Below, piece after piece: positions 1 to 8,993 of a DNA stretch of 26,342 bases; position 1 is the stretch's first letter; each line of letters begins with the position of its first letter. Source of the stretch: an uncultured Desulfobacterales bacterium. Its GTDB lineage: Bacteria; Desulfobacterota; Desulfobacteria; Desulfobacterales; JAFDCJ01. The translations under genes were made by a program, and so were the position numbers. The notes under the pieces are model-generated. The model was not told where the DNA came from. It saw only the letters and a program-made list of their open reading frames with translations, and did no database searches. The DNA lies in assembly GCA_945787595.1 (NCBI GenBank), contig CALZJV010000032.1, positions 1 through 26,342 of the forward strand, given 5' to 3'.

Positions 1-631
1 GTCGTCTGTCGGCTTGCGGTCAAGTTTTTCGAGCTGACCACACCCATCTCTTCCATGGTCTTTGTGATATTATCTGAGGACTTGGCCTGCTGAATTGCTG
101 CTAAAGAGATGGACTGGATCAACTCTGCCAGTTGGTTGGAAACAGCCTCAATTTCTTGTAGCTTTTGATGCGCGTTGTTGGCCAGCGAAGAACCTTCTAC
201 AACACGCTGAATACTTTCTTCCATGCTGGATCCGGCCTCATTAATTTCTCCCTGGATGTTTTTTATGAGGGTATCGATCTGCTTGGTGGCGTTGGTTGAA
301 CGCTCGGCCAAACGCTGGACCTCCTCGGCTACCACGGCAAATCCGCGTCCGGCGTCACCCGCCATTGCGGCCTGGATAGATGCGTTTAGGGCCAGAATTG
401 ACGTACGATCTGCAATGTCATTGATAAGCTGAACAATATTTCCGATCTCCTGGGAACTCTCACCCAGGCGTTTAATGGAGCGTGAGGTTTCTTGAACGTT
501 ATTGCGAATTTCTTCCATTGCCTTGTTGGTATTTTGGACTGCCTCGGCACCCTCTTTTGCATTCAGGGTGGATTGTTTAGAAACCGTCGCCGACTGGATG
601 GCATTCTTAGCCACCTGTCTGATAGATGCTT
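1..631 (-). pseudogene. PilJ-like chemoreceptor, C-terminal signalling part (out of frame with its N-terminus; cut by window edge)
   Basis: Translating the minus strand from about 629 to 1 gives an open chemoreceptor signalling domain that starts [10 protein letters not shown] and continues past the window edge. It contains the hairpin tip that binds CheA and CheW: the stretch [16 protein letters not shown], then [18 protein letters not shown] and QRLAERS. The [14 protein letters not shown] variant is typical of PilJ-type receptors. The fragment has no good start of its own and lies in a different frame from the upstream sensor half (563-2101), so it is the second half of one broken receptor gene. 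It would only be made if the frame is restored, for example if the break is a sequencing or assembly error. The true C-terminal end lies outside the window. Confidence 0.8.
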
Positions 632-2101
632 CTTGACGACCCCGCTGAGCTGTTCGGCCATGGTGTTAAAGGAGTCGGCGATAGCACCGGTCAATTCTGC
701 CGTTACTACGGCTCTTCTGCTCAGGTCACCTCCCGCCAGCCCGCTGATCTCATCTAAAAGTTTCACAATTGAAGCCTGGATCTCATCCCGCTCTTCTCTA
801 CTCTGAATGAGGACCAGAGTGTTGTCGAGCATGGCATTGAGGCTTGTCGCCATTTCACCGATTTCATCGCGAGCTTTAACTTTGACGCGAGCGTCGAAGT
901 TACCCAGCCCGATTTCGGAAAACAAGTTCATAATTCTGCGCACCGGACGGACGATAAGTAGGCGGGAAGCCCCCCAGATCGCGATAACCAGGATCAGAAA
1001 TGCAACAGCCGAAATATAGGATATTTTTTTAATCACCGCGTTCACCGGTGCTATGATCTCTTCTTCGTTTACGGCCATGGCAAGCATCCAGTTTCCCATT
1101 TTGATAGGAGAAAAGATAAAATATTGGGTTTCATCATCTAAAGGACTAGGCATTTTAGCAATACCCTTAACTTTTGAGGCAAAATATTTTCCGAAAATCT
1201 CGTTATATTCTTCGAGATCGGCCAATTTATCCCCGGGACTAATACGCCATGCGTGCTCGCCCGTTGAGGTGACGAATTGACCTTCGCCGCTCAATAGAAA
1301 AAGGCTTGCGCTCGCGTATGGTTTAAAGTCTTTCAATTGCTCATACAGCATGTCCAGGGAACGGTCGATTCCGACGATTCCTCTGAATTGTTCCTCAATA
1401 ACCAGCGGATATGATATGGATATCATAGGGATATCCTCGTTGGTGAACGGCTCGCTGTAATACAGGAATTCTTCTGTTTTTGCCTTGGATCCCACAAGCT
1501 CCTGCCACTTGTTTTGGGTAACCATGTACCTTTCGCTGCCATCCACTTCTTCAGAAGGTGTCAACAGAATCACGTCCCGAACCATGCCATCCTGCCAGTA
1601 CCAGTAAGGGATAAAGCGGCCGTCATCGGTGTACAGCACCCTGTTGCCGTAGAGTTCGTCCTGACCGTCAGCATTCGGCTCGTAATTGATGTAAGCTCCC
1701 ATGATGTTAGGAAAGCGCTGCAAAAGGTCCTTCGCATACCTCAAGGATTGCAGCCGTTGGCCGAACGACCCATTCGCCTGGGAAATAGCCATGGACACGA
1801 CCACCGAACCCAGTTGCTGGTTCTCCCTGTTGGTCTGTTCGGCAATGTTATCCAGGGTTGTCTGCATGATTTGCATACGGTCGGCAATAATCGAGTCGCG
1901 GTAGGCCATCGTTACCACTACGGTAACTGCCGCCAGGGTCACGAACACCGTCAACACGACGACTACCTGAAGCTTTGTACCGACACCGAACTTCGGTCTA
2001 AACCTAAAATTTTTCAGAATGTTTAATTTTTTTAAATGTCCTGCAATTTCAGAAATATTCATATTCTTGGAACCTTTAGTTGTTTTCCGTTTGTTAAACA
2101 C
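563..2101 (-). CDS. PilJ-like methyl-accepting chemotaxis protein, sensor half (frameshifted at about 630)
   Basis: This is a membrane chemoreceptor that should feed the CheA encoded upstream. Counting from the GTG at 2101, a first membrane helix lies at about residues 45-66, a periplasmic Cache-like sensor at about 70-345, and a second helix at about 361-383. A HAMP domain ([10 protein letters not shown] through [13 protein letters not shown]) follows at about 385-430. A second HAMP-like segment, [15 protein letters not shown] through [15 protein letters not shown], is the hallmark of PilJ-type receptors. After SGVVKK the frame breaks and 20 nonsense residues follow to a stop at 563. Family members normally have about 50 coiled-coil residues here before the ASIRQVA.NA motif, so the defect looks like an internal deletion rather than a single lost base. 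GTG at 2101 is preferred because AAGGAG lies 6 bases upstream; a TTG at 2116 and an ATG at 2062 are alternatives. Confidence 0.82.
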   Translation of the reverse strand: MFNKRKTTKGSKNMNISEIAGHLKKLNILKNFRFRPKFGVGTKLQVVVVLTVFVTLAAVTVVVTMAYRDSIIADRMQIMQTTLDNIAEQTNRENQQLGSVVVSMAISQANGSFGQRLQSLRYAKDLLQRFPNIMGAYINYEPNADGQDELYGNRVLYTDDGRFIPYWYWQDGMVRDVILLTPSEEVDGSERYMVTQNKWQELVGSKAKTEEFLYYSEPFTNEDIPMISISYPLVIEEQFRGIVGIDRSLDMLYEQLKDFKPYASASLFLLSGEGQFVTSTGEHAWRISPGDKLADLEEYNEIFGKYFASKVKGIAKMPSPLDDETQYFIFSPIKMGNWMLAMAVNEEEIIAPVNAVIKKISYISAVAFLILVIAIWGASRLLIVRPVRRIMNLFSEIGLGNFDARVKVKARDEIGEMATSLNAMLDNTLVLIQSREERDEIQASIVKLLDEISGLAGGDLSRRAVVTAELTGAIADSFNTMAEQLSGVVKKHLSDRWLRMPSSRRRFLNNPP

Positions 2102-2177
2102 TTTTGTCTCCTTCAAGCTGTATCTGTTTATTCAATATTGGTTTTACCGGATTCAGTAAGTTTGATCTTCTCAAGCC

Positions 2178-2585
2178 TCATCCTGTTAGACGCGTTTCCT
2201 GATTGGATGTGGGTTCGTCGGACAAAAGCCGGGTGACATTGGCCAGCAAAACATCTTCGGCTAAGGGCTTTGTCAAGTACTCATCTGCCCCCTGCTTTAG
2301 TCCCCAAAAGCGATCACTGTCCTGCGACTTGCTGGTCATCATGAGGATTTTTATGTCCTGGGTGGCTGGTGATGTTTTTAGCTGACGACATACTTGAAAG
2401 CCGTTTTTCTTAGGTAAGATGACGTCCAGGACAATCAGTTTAGGATTTTCCTGGACGGCTTTTTCAAGAGCTTCTTCACCATCAATAGCGGTGATGATTT
2501 CATATCCGGAGCCCTGCAGAAAGTCTGCAATTTTGCGCAGATATGTCGGACTGTCCTCAACTATTAAAATTTTTGAGTTGGCCAT
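2178..2585 (-). CDS. Single-domain response regulator (CheY/PilH-like)
   Basis: This is a stand-alone receiver of 135 residues with no output domain, expected to take phosphate from the operon's CheA and either relay it or act as a phosphate sink. The acidic pocket is E10-D11, the phospho-acceptor is D54 in IVLDVILPK, T84 is in LMMTSK, and K106 is in YLTKPLAE, so every catalytic residue is present. The sequence resembles PilH/PilG-type regulators, including a QGADEYLTKP segment. The ATG at 2585 is preceded by AAGGAG with a 6-base gap. It lies 76 bases upstream of the receptor start at 2101, which fits co-transcription with the receptor. Whether it is the PilG-like or PilH-like regulator cannot be told from sequence alone. 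Confidence 0.93.
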   Translation of the reverse strand: MANSKILIVEDSPTYLRKIADFLQGSGYEIITAIDGEEALEKAVQENPKLIVLDVILPKKNGFQVCRQLKTSPATQDIKILMMTSKSQDSDRFWGLKQGADEYLTKPLAEDVLLANVTRLLSDEPTSNQETRLTG

Positions 2586-2694
2586 TTTTTTCTCCTTCTT
2601 TTTTTGCTATTTTCCATTCGGAAAATTCTTCCCCACTAAAACAGGAAGATGCTTCCGATCAGAAAATAGCTAAAGTTAAACAAATGCGACTGCT

Positions 2695-2750
2695 TCCCCG
2701 TCTTGGGGAGTCGAAGGGCCGGGTTGCGGGTGCTTTAACTCCGGCCCTTC
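2695..2750 (-). terminator. Two hairpins in the gap between the 51-residue gene and the receiver gene
   Basis: A 10-bp perfect stem (GAAGGGCCGG at 2713-2722 pairing with CCGGCCCTTC at 2741-2750) lies 18 bases beyond the stop of the small gene. A weaker 5-bp stem (TCCCC at 2695-2699 with GGGGA at 2705-2709) follows it. Neither is followed by a run of U on the minus strand, so a classical Rho-independent terminator is doubtful. Partial attenuation, RNA processing or 3'-end protection inside the operon are alternatives. Confidence 0.4.
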
Positions 2751-2767
2751 CTCCTTGGCTTAAATAT

Positions 2768-2923
2768 TTACCGTTTCATAAATTGGTCTATACCTTCTTC
2801 TTTCCAAACTTTCAGAGTTTTTTTGTCCTTTCCATCTATTTTGACTCCAATAGCATTGATCGGGACATCGTGCTGCTTCTGAATCTCGATCCAGTTCTTT
2901 TTTATAGCACTGTCAATACCCAT
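2768..2923 (-). CDS. Small hypothetical protein, 51 residues
   Basis: I do not recognise this family. The predicted protein is 51 residues, soluble, lysine-rich and without cysteine. It begins MGIDSAIKKNW and ends GIDQFMKR, and has no membrane segment or signal peptide. It is likely a real gene: a strong ribosome-binding site (GGGAGGTGA) sits 5 bases before the ATG at 2923, and that site overlaps the stop codon of the upstream M16 peptidase gene, so the two are probably translationally coupled. A longer frame starting at 2965 lies inside the peptidase and is not preferred. Its place in a chemosensory operon suggests an accessory role, but nothing in the sequence shows one. Confidence 0.65.
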   Translation of the reverse strand: MGIDSAIKKNWIEIQKQHDVPINAIGVKIDGKDKKTLKVWKEEGIDQFMKR

Positions 2924-2927
2924 TGAA

Positions 2928-4235
2928 TCACCTCCCTTCTTTGCGGATATATTGATTATCGTCAAAAAGTCTTTGAATGGATAAAAGTTGATAGTGACCG
3001 GGAGCTTCTGGTCCGACTACTGCGACTGCTGTCTGGCTGAACGCATCATGCAAAACCTCGTCTGTCAGGGACCGTAACTTCTTGGGTTGGATTGCATCGA
3101 TTTGAGCCAGGATCTCTTCATCCGGCATGTATCTGCCGAAGTAGAGTTCCTGTGATGCCAAACGGTTCATCCGGGTACTGGTATTTTCCCCTGAAATAAG
3201 ATGCTGCCCGCACAGGTGCATTTTTGCTTTCCAAAGTTCTTCTTCATCTACCGGTTCATTGGCGGATATCAATTTCCACAATTCATCAAAGACCAATTCC
3301 AATACCTGCAAGATACTATCCGGAGCTGCACAGCCTTCAACCATCAGCATTCCATCATCGCGGTAAGCATGATATTCTGAGCTGAGATGATAAACCAATC
3401 CCCGACTTTCCCGCACCCGACGAAATAAACGCGAACTGATGCCTCCTCCCAGGATATTGTTGAGAACATGCATTCCATAGCGCCCCGGATCAGCATACGG
3501 GCAGGCCCGGATTCCCAGGGAAAAGTAAACCTGGGAGACTGGCATGTTTTCCAAGACGACGCCCGGGTGAAATACGGGTGGCGTTTTGGCGATCGGCAAG
3601 CTATTTCCTATCATCCGCCAAAAGGCATCCCGCACCTGGGCGACAAAATCCTCATGATCGACGTTACCGGCGGCAGCGACAATAATACGGTCTGGAGAAT
3701 AATGTTCATGAACATAATAGATGACATCCTCGCGGGTCAAAGGTGTGATCGTTTCGGCTCGGCCGGCGATGGAACGGCCCAAGGGATGATCAGACCAAGT
3801 AAAGGCTTTTAAAAGATCATGAGCTCGTTCGGATGGCATGTCACTGGCGGATTCAATCTCACGGAATATGGCTGTTTTTTCCCTCTCAAGGCTGTCGGGA
3901 GGAAAGATCGAATTAAGCAGAATATCGCCTAATAGATCCAGAGCGTAGGTAAAATAATCATCCAGCACAGTGGCTGAGTAACAGGTGAAATCACGGGCAG
4001 TGAAAGCCCCCAGGTGTCCACCGGCTTCATCCATCAAACGGGCAATTTGAGTCGCATTGCGACTGCTGGTGCCGCAAAACATAGCATGCTCCACCAAATG
4101 CGCCAGGCCGCTCTGCTCCGGAGCTTCGTCGAAAGGGCCTGCATCTACCAGAATACCCATTGAGATTGAGCGATGTTCGGACATGGTTTCAGTCACAACT
4201 CTTATGCCGTTTTCCAATGTCGACTTTCGATACAT
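2928..4235 (-). CDS. M16 family zinc metallopeptidase (insulinase / processing-peptidase type)
   Basis: This protein of 435 residues matches the one-chain M16B peptidases. The inverted zinc motif HLVEH is at residues 46-50, with the third ligand E126 in REIESA, 76 residues after H50, which is the family spacing. The second, inactive-type half carries the usual GGGISSRLFRRVRESRGLVY stretch, the R/Y loop that contacts substrate. There is no signal peptide, so a cytoplasmic role in peptide or protein processing is likely. The ATG at 4235 is chosen because AAGGAG lies 5 bases upstream; a GTG at 4241 is directly abutted by that site and is less likely. The gene lies inside a chemosensory operon, 147 bases after a CheW gene and overlapping the Shine-Dalgarno sequence of the next small gene. 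No function linking it to chemotaxis is known to me. Confidence 0.93.
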   Translation of the reverse strand: MYRKSTLENGIRVVTETMSEHRSISMGILVDAGPFDEAPEQSGLAHLVEHAMFCGTSSRNATQIARLMDEAGGHLGAFTARDFTCYSATVLDDYFTYALDLLGDILLNSIFPPDSLEREKTAIFREIESASDMPSERAHDLLKAFTWSDHPLGRSIAGRAETITPLTREDVIYYVHEHYSPDRIIVAAAGNVDHEDFVAQVRDAFWRMIGNSLPIAKTPPVFHPGVVLENMPVSQVYFSLGIRACPYADPGRYGMHVLNNILGGGISSRLFRRVRESRGLVYHLSSEYHAYRDDGMLMVEGCAAPDSILQVLELVFDELWKLISANEPVDEEELWKAKMHLCGQHLISGENTSTRMNRLASQELYFGRYMPDEEILAQIDAIQPKKLRSLTDEVLHDAFSQTAVAVVGPEAPGHYQLLSIQRLFDDNQYIRKEGR

Positions 4236-4382
4236 GCCCACTCCTTCTCCTAAGCCTTAAGTCCCAGTTGTAGGCTCAGGCGGAATTCTTCCGCAACCAC
4301 CAGCCAAAGCTTTGAAATGACGGTTTTATTCCCTACGGAATATGCAACCTGCCAACTTGGTAATCGTAGTTTCATGAAAAGT

Positions 4383-4874
4383 TCAATTTCTTCCATCAAG
4401 GATGTTTTTCATATGAGCCACAACTAAAAATCCGTCTTCCCATTCATAAACACCCTTTGTTAATAGGTTTTCCGGAATCCATTCATCAGAAACCGGAGAG
4501 CTTTCAATTGGAAGCGTCAGCATTCGAATAGGAGGAACAATTCGAAGCATGATTCGATAAATACCTATCGAAGCGGTTTCATTTTTTAATGCTCGTACCA
4601 CCATCAGTCGTTGAATTTTTGAGGAGTTTAAATGCTCCAAACCCAGACATGCCTCTAAAGAGATAACCGGCAAAACCTGATTACGCCACTCTGCTACCCC
4701 TTCTATATAAGATGGAGAAAAGGGAACTGGCCGCACCGCTGAATCCATTACAATGTCTTCCATCTGGTACTGGCTGAACACAAAATAAATCTGCCTGTTC
4801 GATACCGGTGGAGTCTGCGCAGAGTAAATAAGCACCCTTTGCTCCGGGGTTGAAATTTGATCATTGTTCCGCAT
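4383..4874 (-). CDS. CheW-like coupling protein
   Basis: This protein of 163 residues is one CheW-type SH3-like domain that would bridge receptor and CheA. Recognisable parts are QIYFVFSQYQMEDIVMDSAVRPVPFSP, then YIEGVAEWRNQVLPVISLEACLGL (the conserved G-x-x-x-x-R-x-x-x-x-P-V-x-x-L pattern), and a closing GVYEWEDGFLVVAHMKNIL. It is more divergent than the CheW at 8994-9623. The start at 4874 has an AAAGG 8 bases upstream and is 24 bases after the stop of the preceding CheW-like gene, so the two are in one transcript. It is one of three CheW-fold proteins besides the one fused in CheA. Confidence 0.87.
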   Translation of the reverse strand: MRNNDQISTPEQRVLIYSAQTPPVSNRQIYFVFSQYQMEDIVMDSAVRPVPFSPSYIEGVAEWRNQVLPVISLEACLGLEHLNSSKIQRLMVVRALKNETASIGIYRIMLRIVPPIRMLTLPIESSPVSDEWIPENLLTKGVYEWEDGFLVVAHMKNILDGRN

Positions 4875-4898
4875 CTCTTAAACCTTTTATCTTACGAA

Positions 4899-5675
4899 TC
4901 ACTCTGAATCTGTCGGTTCGGCTTGAGGTGAACCATCCTTGTCGGTATGCAGAAAATTCGCCAGGAATGAGGCTGACTCGCATTGTGATTCATCATCATT
5001 ATCAACTGTATCATTTATTTCAGGGATCATGTCCACTATCTCTAAATTTTCAGCCGGCGGTCTGAATTCGTTGTTGGCTTCAGTCTGCTGTACTTCATCA
5101 ACATCAGAGTCTTTTGTCCAATGGCCAAAAAGCGACATGGTGCTGTGATCTGAAACGGTTGATATCTCGTTTTCAAGCATGATAATTTCTTCTGCTTCAG
5201 AGGAGGCATCACCACAATCCGAAATGTCTGTGGCATTTTGTGCGTTAGCTGTTTCTTGAACGCCTTTTTCAATTCCTTCCGGTGCCAAAAGCAAAATTAG
5301 TGTGTCTTCATGTCTCAAAACCTTTGGAAAGCATGACATCGAAGCGCCTTTAAATATGGGAGAAAGCGGTTTGACCTTCTCGGTATCAACGGATACAACC
5401 TGGTCTACGCGGCTGACGATCATCCCCATAGATTGCCCTCCTATTTCTACCATAATCATTTTTTCATTTTCAGAATCACGGCGGGTAGTATCTTTTTCAA
5501 AGATAGAGACAAGGTCATAAAACGAGGTTAGCTTGTCATCTAACACCCGGGTGAGCTGGTTGCTGCCATCGGCCCCTTCGTCAGCAATATGCTTCACACT
5601 TTGTATGTTCTTGACGCGTGGTAGATCGATGCCAAATGGCATTGTCCCTACCTGGAATAGCAGCATTTTTTTCAT
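4899..5675 (-). CDS. CheW-like protein with long acidic C-terminal tail
   Basis: Residues 1 to about 132 read as a CheW-fold domain: MLLFQVGTMPFGIDLPRVKNI, a FYDLVSIFE segment, then MIMVEIGGQSMGMIVSRVDQVVSV and a closing HEDTLILLLAPE. The remaining ~125 residues are strongly acidic, low in hydrophobics and probably disordered, with runs such as SDCGDASSEAEEIIMLENE and NDTVDNDDESQCES, ending HTDKDGSPQAEPTDSE. Such a tail is not part of ordinary CheW and could be a binding or tethering segment. The ATG at 5675 has AAGG just upstream inside the perfect palindrome AAGGTACCTT (5677-5686). It follows CheA by 132 bases and precedes the next CheW gene by 24. Confidence 0.75.
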   Translation of the reverse strand: MKKMLLFQVGTMPFGIDLPRVKNIQSVKHIADEGADGSNQLTRVLDDKLTSFYDLVSIFEKDTTRRDSENEKMIMVEIGGQSMGMIVSRVDQVVSVDTEKVKPLSPIFKGASMSCFPKVLRHEDTLILLLAPEGIEKGVQETANAQNATDISDCGDASSEAEEIIMLENEISTVSDHSTMSLFGHWTKDSDVDEVQQTEANNEFRPPAENLEIVDMIPEINDTVDNDDESQCESASFLANFLHTDKDGSPQAEPTDSE

Positions 5676-5807
5676 TAAGGTACCTTCTATTCAACGATAT
5701 TTTAATTATTAAGCGAGGGAAAGTAATCAGACGTCGGAATTGAATTTAACGGCCATCTCAGCGAAATTAAAATTAATATTCCATCTGCCGGCGGTTTCTA
5801 CTTTTCC

Positions 5808-8800
5808 TTATTTTGATTCTCTACCTGTCAGTTTTAAGATTAAACGCACAAATTCATCATCATTGTAAGGTTTGACTATAAATCCTTTGGCTCCCAGAGC
5901 TTTGGCTTTGTCCCGATGCTTGGTTGCAGTTCTCGAGGTCAGCATCACAACCGGGATATCATCAAAGCCGACCTGCGCCTTGAGGGCACCTAAAAATTCA
6001 TAGCCATTCATTCGAGGCATTTCGATATCAAGCACAATCAGATCGGGACGACTTTCGCTCAACCTGTCTAGAGCATCGATGCCGTCTTTGGCTGTTAGTA
6101 CCTTCCACCCCTGATTTTCCATAAGTCGCGAGACTACCTGCCGGATACTGACGGAGTCATCTACAATCATTATATTAAGGGGCCTTTCTATTATAAGCTC
6201 CTTATCGGTATGAGTAGCCTCCAGCATTGTCGTCTGCGACCATAGCAATTCTTCTATGTTCAAGATGGGGATCACACTTCCGTCACCCATGATCGTAGCT
6301 CCGGATACTCCCTTTACATAGCGAAGGTGTGAGCCCAGGCTCTTGATAACAATTTCTTTTTGGCCCACTAGGGTATCAATCACGAGTGTCCCCCTTCGAC
6401 CACCGGTTTCAACCACCAATGTTATCGGATATTCCCCTGCTGACACAGGCTCGGTATCTCTTTTTCCGGCACTTAGCAGTCCTACCATGTGAAAAAGAGG
6501 CAACACCTCGTCATTCAACCTTAAAGCGTCTTGATTGGGTCCCATAATATTTTCCGGGTTTAATCGGATGATCTCGCTGATCTCATTTAAAGCGATGGCG
6601 TATGTTTGTCCACGGACAGTAAATAGCAGCGCCTGCACAGCCGCCAAGGTTAAAGGAATGCGAATGGTAAACATTGTCCCGTGCCCTTTTTCAGATGCCA
6701 CCCGAATAACGCCTTTAAGATTCTGGATATTTTCTTTAACCACATCCATCCCCACGCCACGGCCCGAGATTTCGCTGATCTCCGTGCGAGTGCTGAAACC
6801 GGGATAAAAAATAAATTGAGAAAGCTCATCATCAGACATCTCATCGACCCTATCAGAGAGCCGCATTTTGCGAACCGCCGTTCTGATAGCGGAGTAGTCG
6901 AGGCCGGCGCCATCGTCCGCTATGCGAATCACAACCTGGTTTCCTTCACGCGAAGACTCCAGTTTAATGGTAGCAACCGGCGGTTTCCCCTGCGATTGCC
7001 TCAAGTCCTGTGGTTCAACACCATGATCGACGGCATTTCTGAGCAAGTGCATCAGCGGGTCTGCAATTTTTTCCCAAATCAGTTTGTCCAGCTCAATGTC
7101 TTCGCCCGTAACGACCAGGTTGACCTTTTTATCCAGATTTCCAGCAATCTCACGCACGGTTCGGCGCAATTTATTCGTAATAATCGTGATTGGGGTCATG
7201 CGTGCCCGCATCATCTTGTCCTGCAGCTCACTGAGAATTACCCGTTGTCGGGTGAGACGGCCGTCAAAATCGCTGTGAAGGTTTGATAATTGTGTGTGGA
7301 GTGTACCCACATCAACGGCGGATTCATTTAATTTGCGGATAATCAGATTTAATTCGGAATATCGATCCAGTTCCAATGTATCAAAATCATCAAAATCAGC
7401 TGTTTGCACCGCATCCGCACTATTTGTTGCAGAAAAATCAGGTATTGCCCTTAGCTGTTCAAGGGCTTCTACTTCATAGCTGACCTCCAGATCTCGTGCA
7501 ATCAGTTTGAGGCGTTCGCGATATAGTTCAAGATCATGAACGGAATCCGTAAAGGTCTCCATTTTTTGGTCAAATGCACTCAAGGCAATAATAAGCTCAC
7601 CGGTCAGGTTGACTAGATCATCGAACCGCGCCATGTCTACCTTGAGTGTCTTGGTAAACCGGGCACCCAATTCCGAAATATCATCTACTTGCGGAAGTTC
7701 TTCGAATAAATCTGGTTGGGTACTTTCGTCGGTGGATTTTTCAGCTTGCAAAATTTTATACAGCTTTGAGATTGCCTCCTGATCGGTTTCTGGCTTTCTT
7801 TCTCTAACCGTTGTTTCTTTTTCTGAAGGTTTCCGCCCCATTATTTCTTTGTACTGATTTTTTAAGGATTGGGCCTTGGCCGAATAAAGCTCTTGAGGCT
7901 TGCTGATGATTCGTTCCAGGATATCTGAGGACTCAGCTAGCACCGTTACAATTTCCGGAGAAATTTCCTGGGCCTCTTCATACAACCAATCCAGAACATC
8001 TTCCAGACTGTGGGCGTATGTTGCAAAATCCTGAAATCCAATAACTGCGGCAGCTCCTTTTAAAGTATGAACGGATCGCCGGATCCGGCGCGATTCTTCC
8101 CGCAGAGTGGATGAAATGGGAATGGTTGTTTTTACCTGCTTATCAAGAATGTTTAAGGAACGCCCAAGATCCTCCAGGTGTTCTTCCGCTTCCTCATAAA
8201 AACTTTCCAGCAGTTGGGGCGAAATCTCCAAACTGGTTTTTTCTTCTAGATTGGTTGTCTCGATGCCTTCTTCGGCATCAACCGGGTATCCGTCCTTTGG
8301 CCAAACAGATCCAGAAGGTGAAATCGGTTCAGTCTCGAGGCCGGATACCGCTGGAAGTTGGCTGAACGGCTCTGAACCGGGTTTCTGGCTTTTTTCAGGT
8401 TCAATCTTTTCTTCAGCACTGAGCCCCTCATTTTGAGGAACTGACTCCAGCAGTTGGTTAAGCGTTTGATCATCCTCTGCCATGGAAAGCCGCCGGATTC
8501 GCCTGAAGGCCAATACCGTCTCTTTGAGCATAGTTCGAGACGCCACCCCTCCGTTCATGTACCCGAGGCAATATTCCCTGAACAAATCAACGGTTTTCTG
8601 CATAGTATTGAAAGCTTCGTCGCTAAACTCATGTTTACCAGCAATTATATCATCCAGGTATTCTTCCATCTGAAAGGCTATCTGGCTTAATCCGTTCAAC
8701 CCAACCAAGGAGGACGCCCCTTTTATTGTGTGCACCAATCGATGGGTCTCTTCGAGTGCTTCACTTTGCTCTGATTCTTTTTTTAAAGATTCCAATCCAT

Positions 8801-8876
8801 TGATTAAGGTAGGAATGTAGCTCCCTACTTCTTCGATAAAATCTTTTATCATTTCAATATTGGGCGGCATGGACAT
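5808..8876 (-). CDS. Hybrid chemotaxis histidine kinase CheA (ChpA-like: two Hpt domains, kinase core, CheW, receiver)
   Basis: This is the central kinase of the cluster, 1022 residues. Hpt domain 1 has its phospho-histidine H49 in HTIKGA, and Hpt domain 2 has H270 in HTLKGAA. An acidic linker leads to the dimerisation helices from about 410. The ATPase shows its N box at 611-620 (LLRNAVDHGV), G1 at about 653-660 (ADDGAGLD) and G2 at 704-713 (SGRGVGMDVV). A CheW-like regulatory domain covers about 740-880. The C-terminal receiver has D906/D907, phospho-acceptor D950, T980 and K1002, all intact. This architecture is that of ChpA/PilL-type kinases, though with two Hpt domains rather than ChpA's larger set. 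The ATG at 8876 is preceded by AAGGAGG at a good distance; a second ATG at 8870 is less well placed. No separate P2 (CheY-binding) domain is evident. Confidence 0.96.
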   Translation of the reverse strand: MSMPPNIEMIKDFIEEVGSYIPTLINGLESLKKESEQSEALEETHRLVHTIKGASSLVGLNGLSQIAFQMEEYLDDIIAGKHEFSDEAFNTMQKTVDLFREYCLGYMNGGVASRTMLKETVLAFRRIRRLSMAEDDQTLNQLLESVPQNEGLSAEEKIEPEKSQKPGSEPFSQLPAVSGLETEPISPSGSVWPKDGYPVDAEEGIETTNLEEKTSLEISPQLLESFYEEAEEHLEDLGRSLNILDKQVKTTIPISSTLREESRRIRRSVHTLKGAAAVIGFQDFATYAHSLEDVLDWLYEEAQEISPEIVTVLAESSDILERIISKPQELYSAKAQSLKNQYKEIMGRKPSEKETTVRERKPETDQEAISKLYKILQAEKSTDESTQPDLFEELPQVDDISELGARFTKTLKVDMARFDDLVNLTGELIIALSAFDQKMETFTDSVHDLELYRERLKLIARDLEVSYEVEALEQLRAIPDFSATNSADAVQTADFDDFDTLELDRYSELNLIIRKLNESAVDVGTLHTQLSNLHSDFDGRLTRQRVILSELQDKMMRARMTPITIITNKLRRTVREIAGNLDKKVNLVVTGEDIELDKLIWEKIADPLMHLLRNAVDHGVEPQDLRQSQGKPPVATIKLESSREGNQVVIRIADDGAGLDYSAIRTAVRKMRLSDRVDEMSDDELSQFIFYPGFSTRTEISEISGRGVGMDVVKENIQNLKGVIRVASEKGHGTMFTIRIPLTLAAVQALLFTVRGQTYAIALNEISEIIRLNPENIMGPNQDALRLNDEVLPLFHMVGLLSAGKRDTEPVSAGEYPITLVVETGGRRGTLVIDTLVGQKEIVIKSLGSHLRYVKGVSGATIMGDGSVIPILNIEELLWSQTTMLEATHTDKELIIERPLNIMIVDDSVSIRQVVSRLMENQGWKVLTAKDGIDALDRLSESRPDLIVLDIEMPRMNGYEFLGALKAQVGFDDIPVVMLTSRTATKHRDKAKALGAKGFIVKPYNDDEFVRLILKLTGRESK

Positions 8877-8993
8877 ATATAGCCTCCTTAACAGGTTAAC
8901 CGGATCGCGCGATTTTATTTAATAATACCTTGTTTTGGTTTAAATTTTATCCTTGAGACACAATGATTGTTTTAATTATAAAGGCTACACATT

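Noticed and set aside
1514..2026. A 170-residue plus-strand frame opposite the chemoreceptor gene
   Set aside because: It lies wholly inside the receptor's sensor region, is rich in His/Arg as shadow frames often are, and matches no family.
4285..4312. A sigma-54-like TGGC...TTGC upstream of the M16 peptidase
   Set aside because: The GG and GC are nine rather than ten bases apart, a spacing that RpoN promoters do not tolerate.
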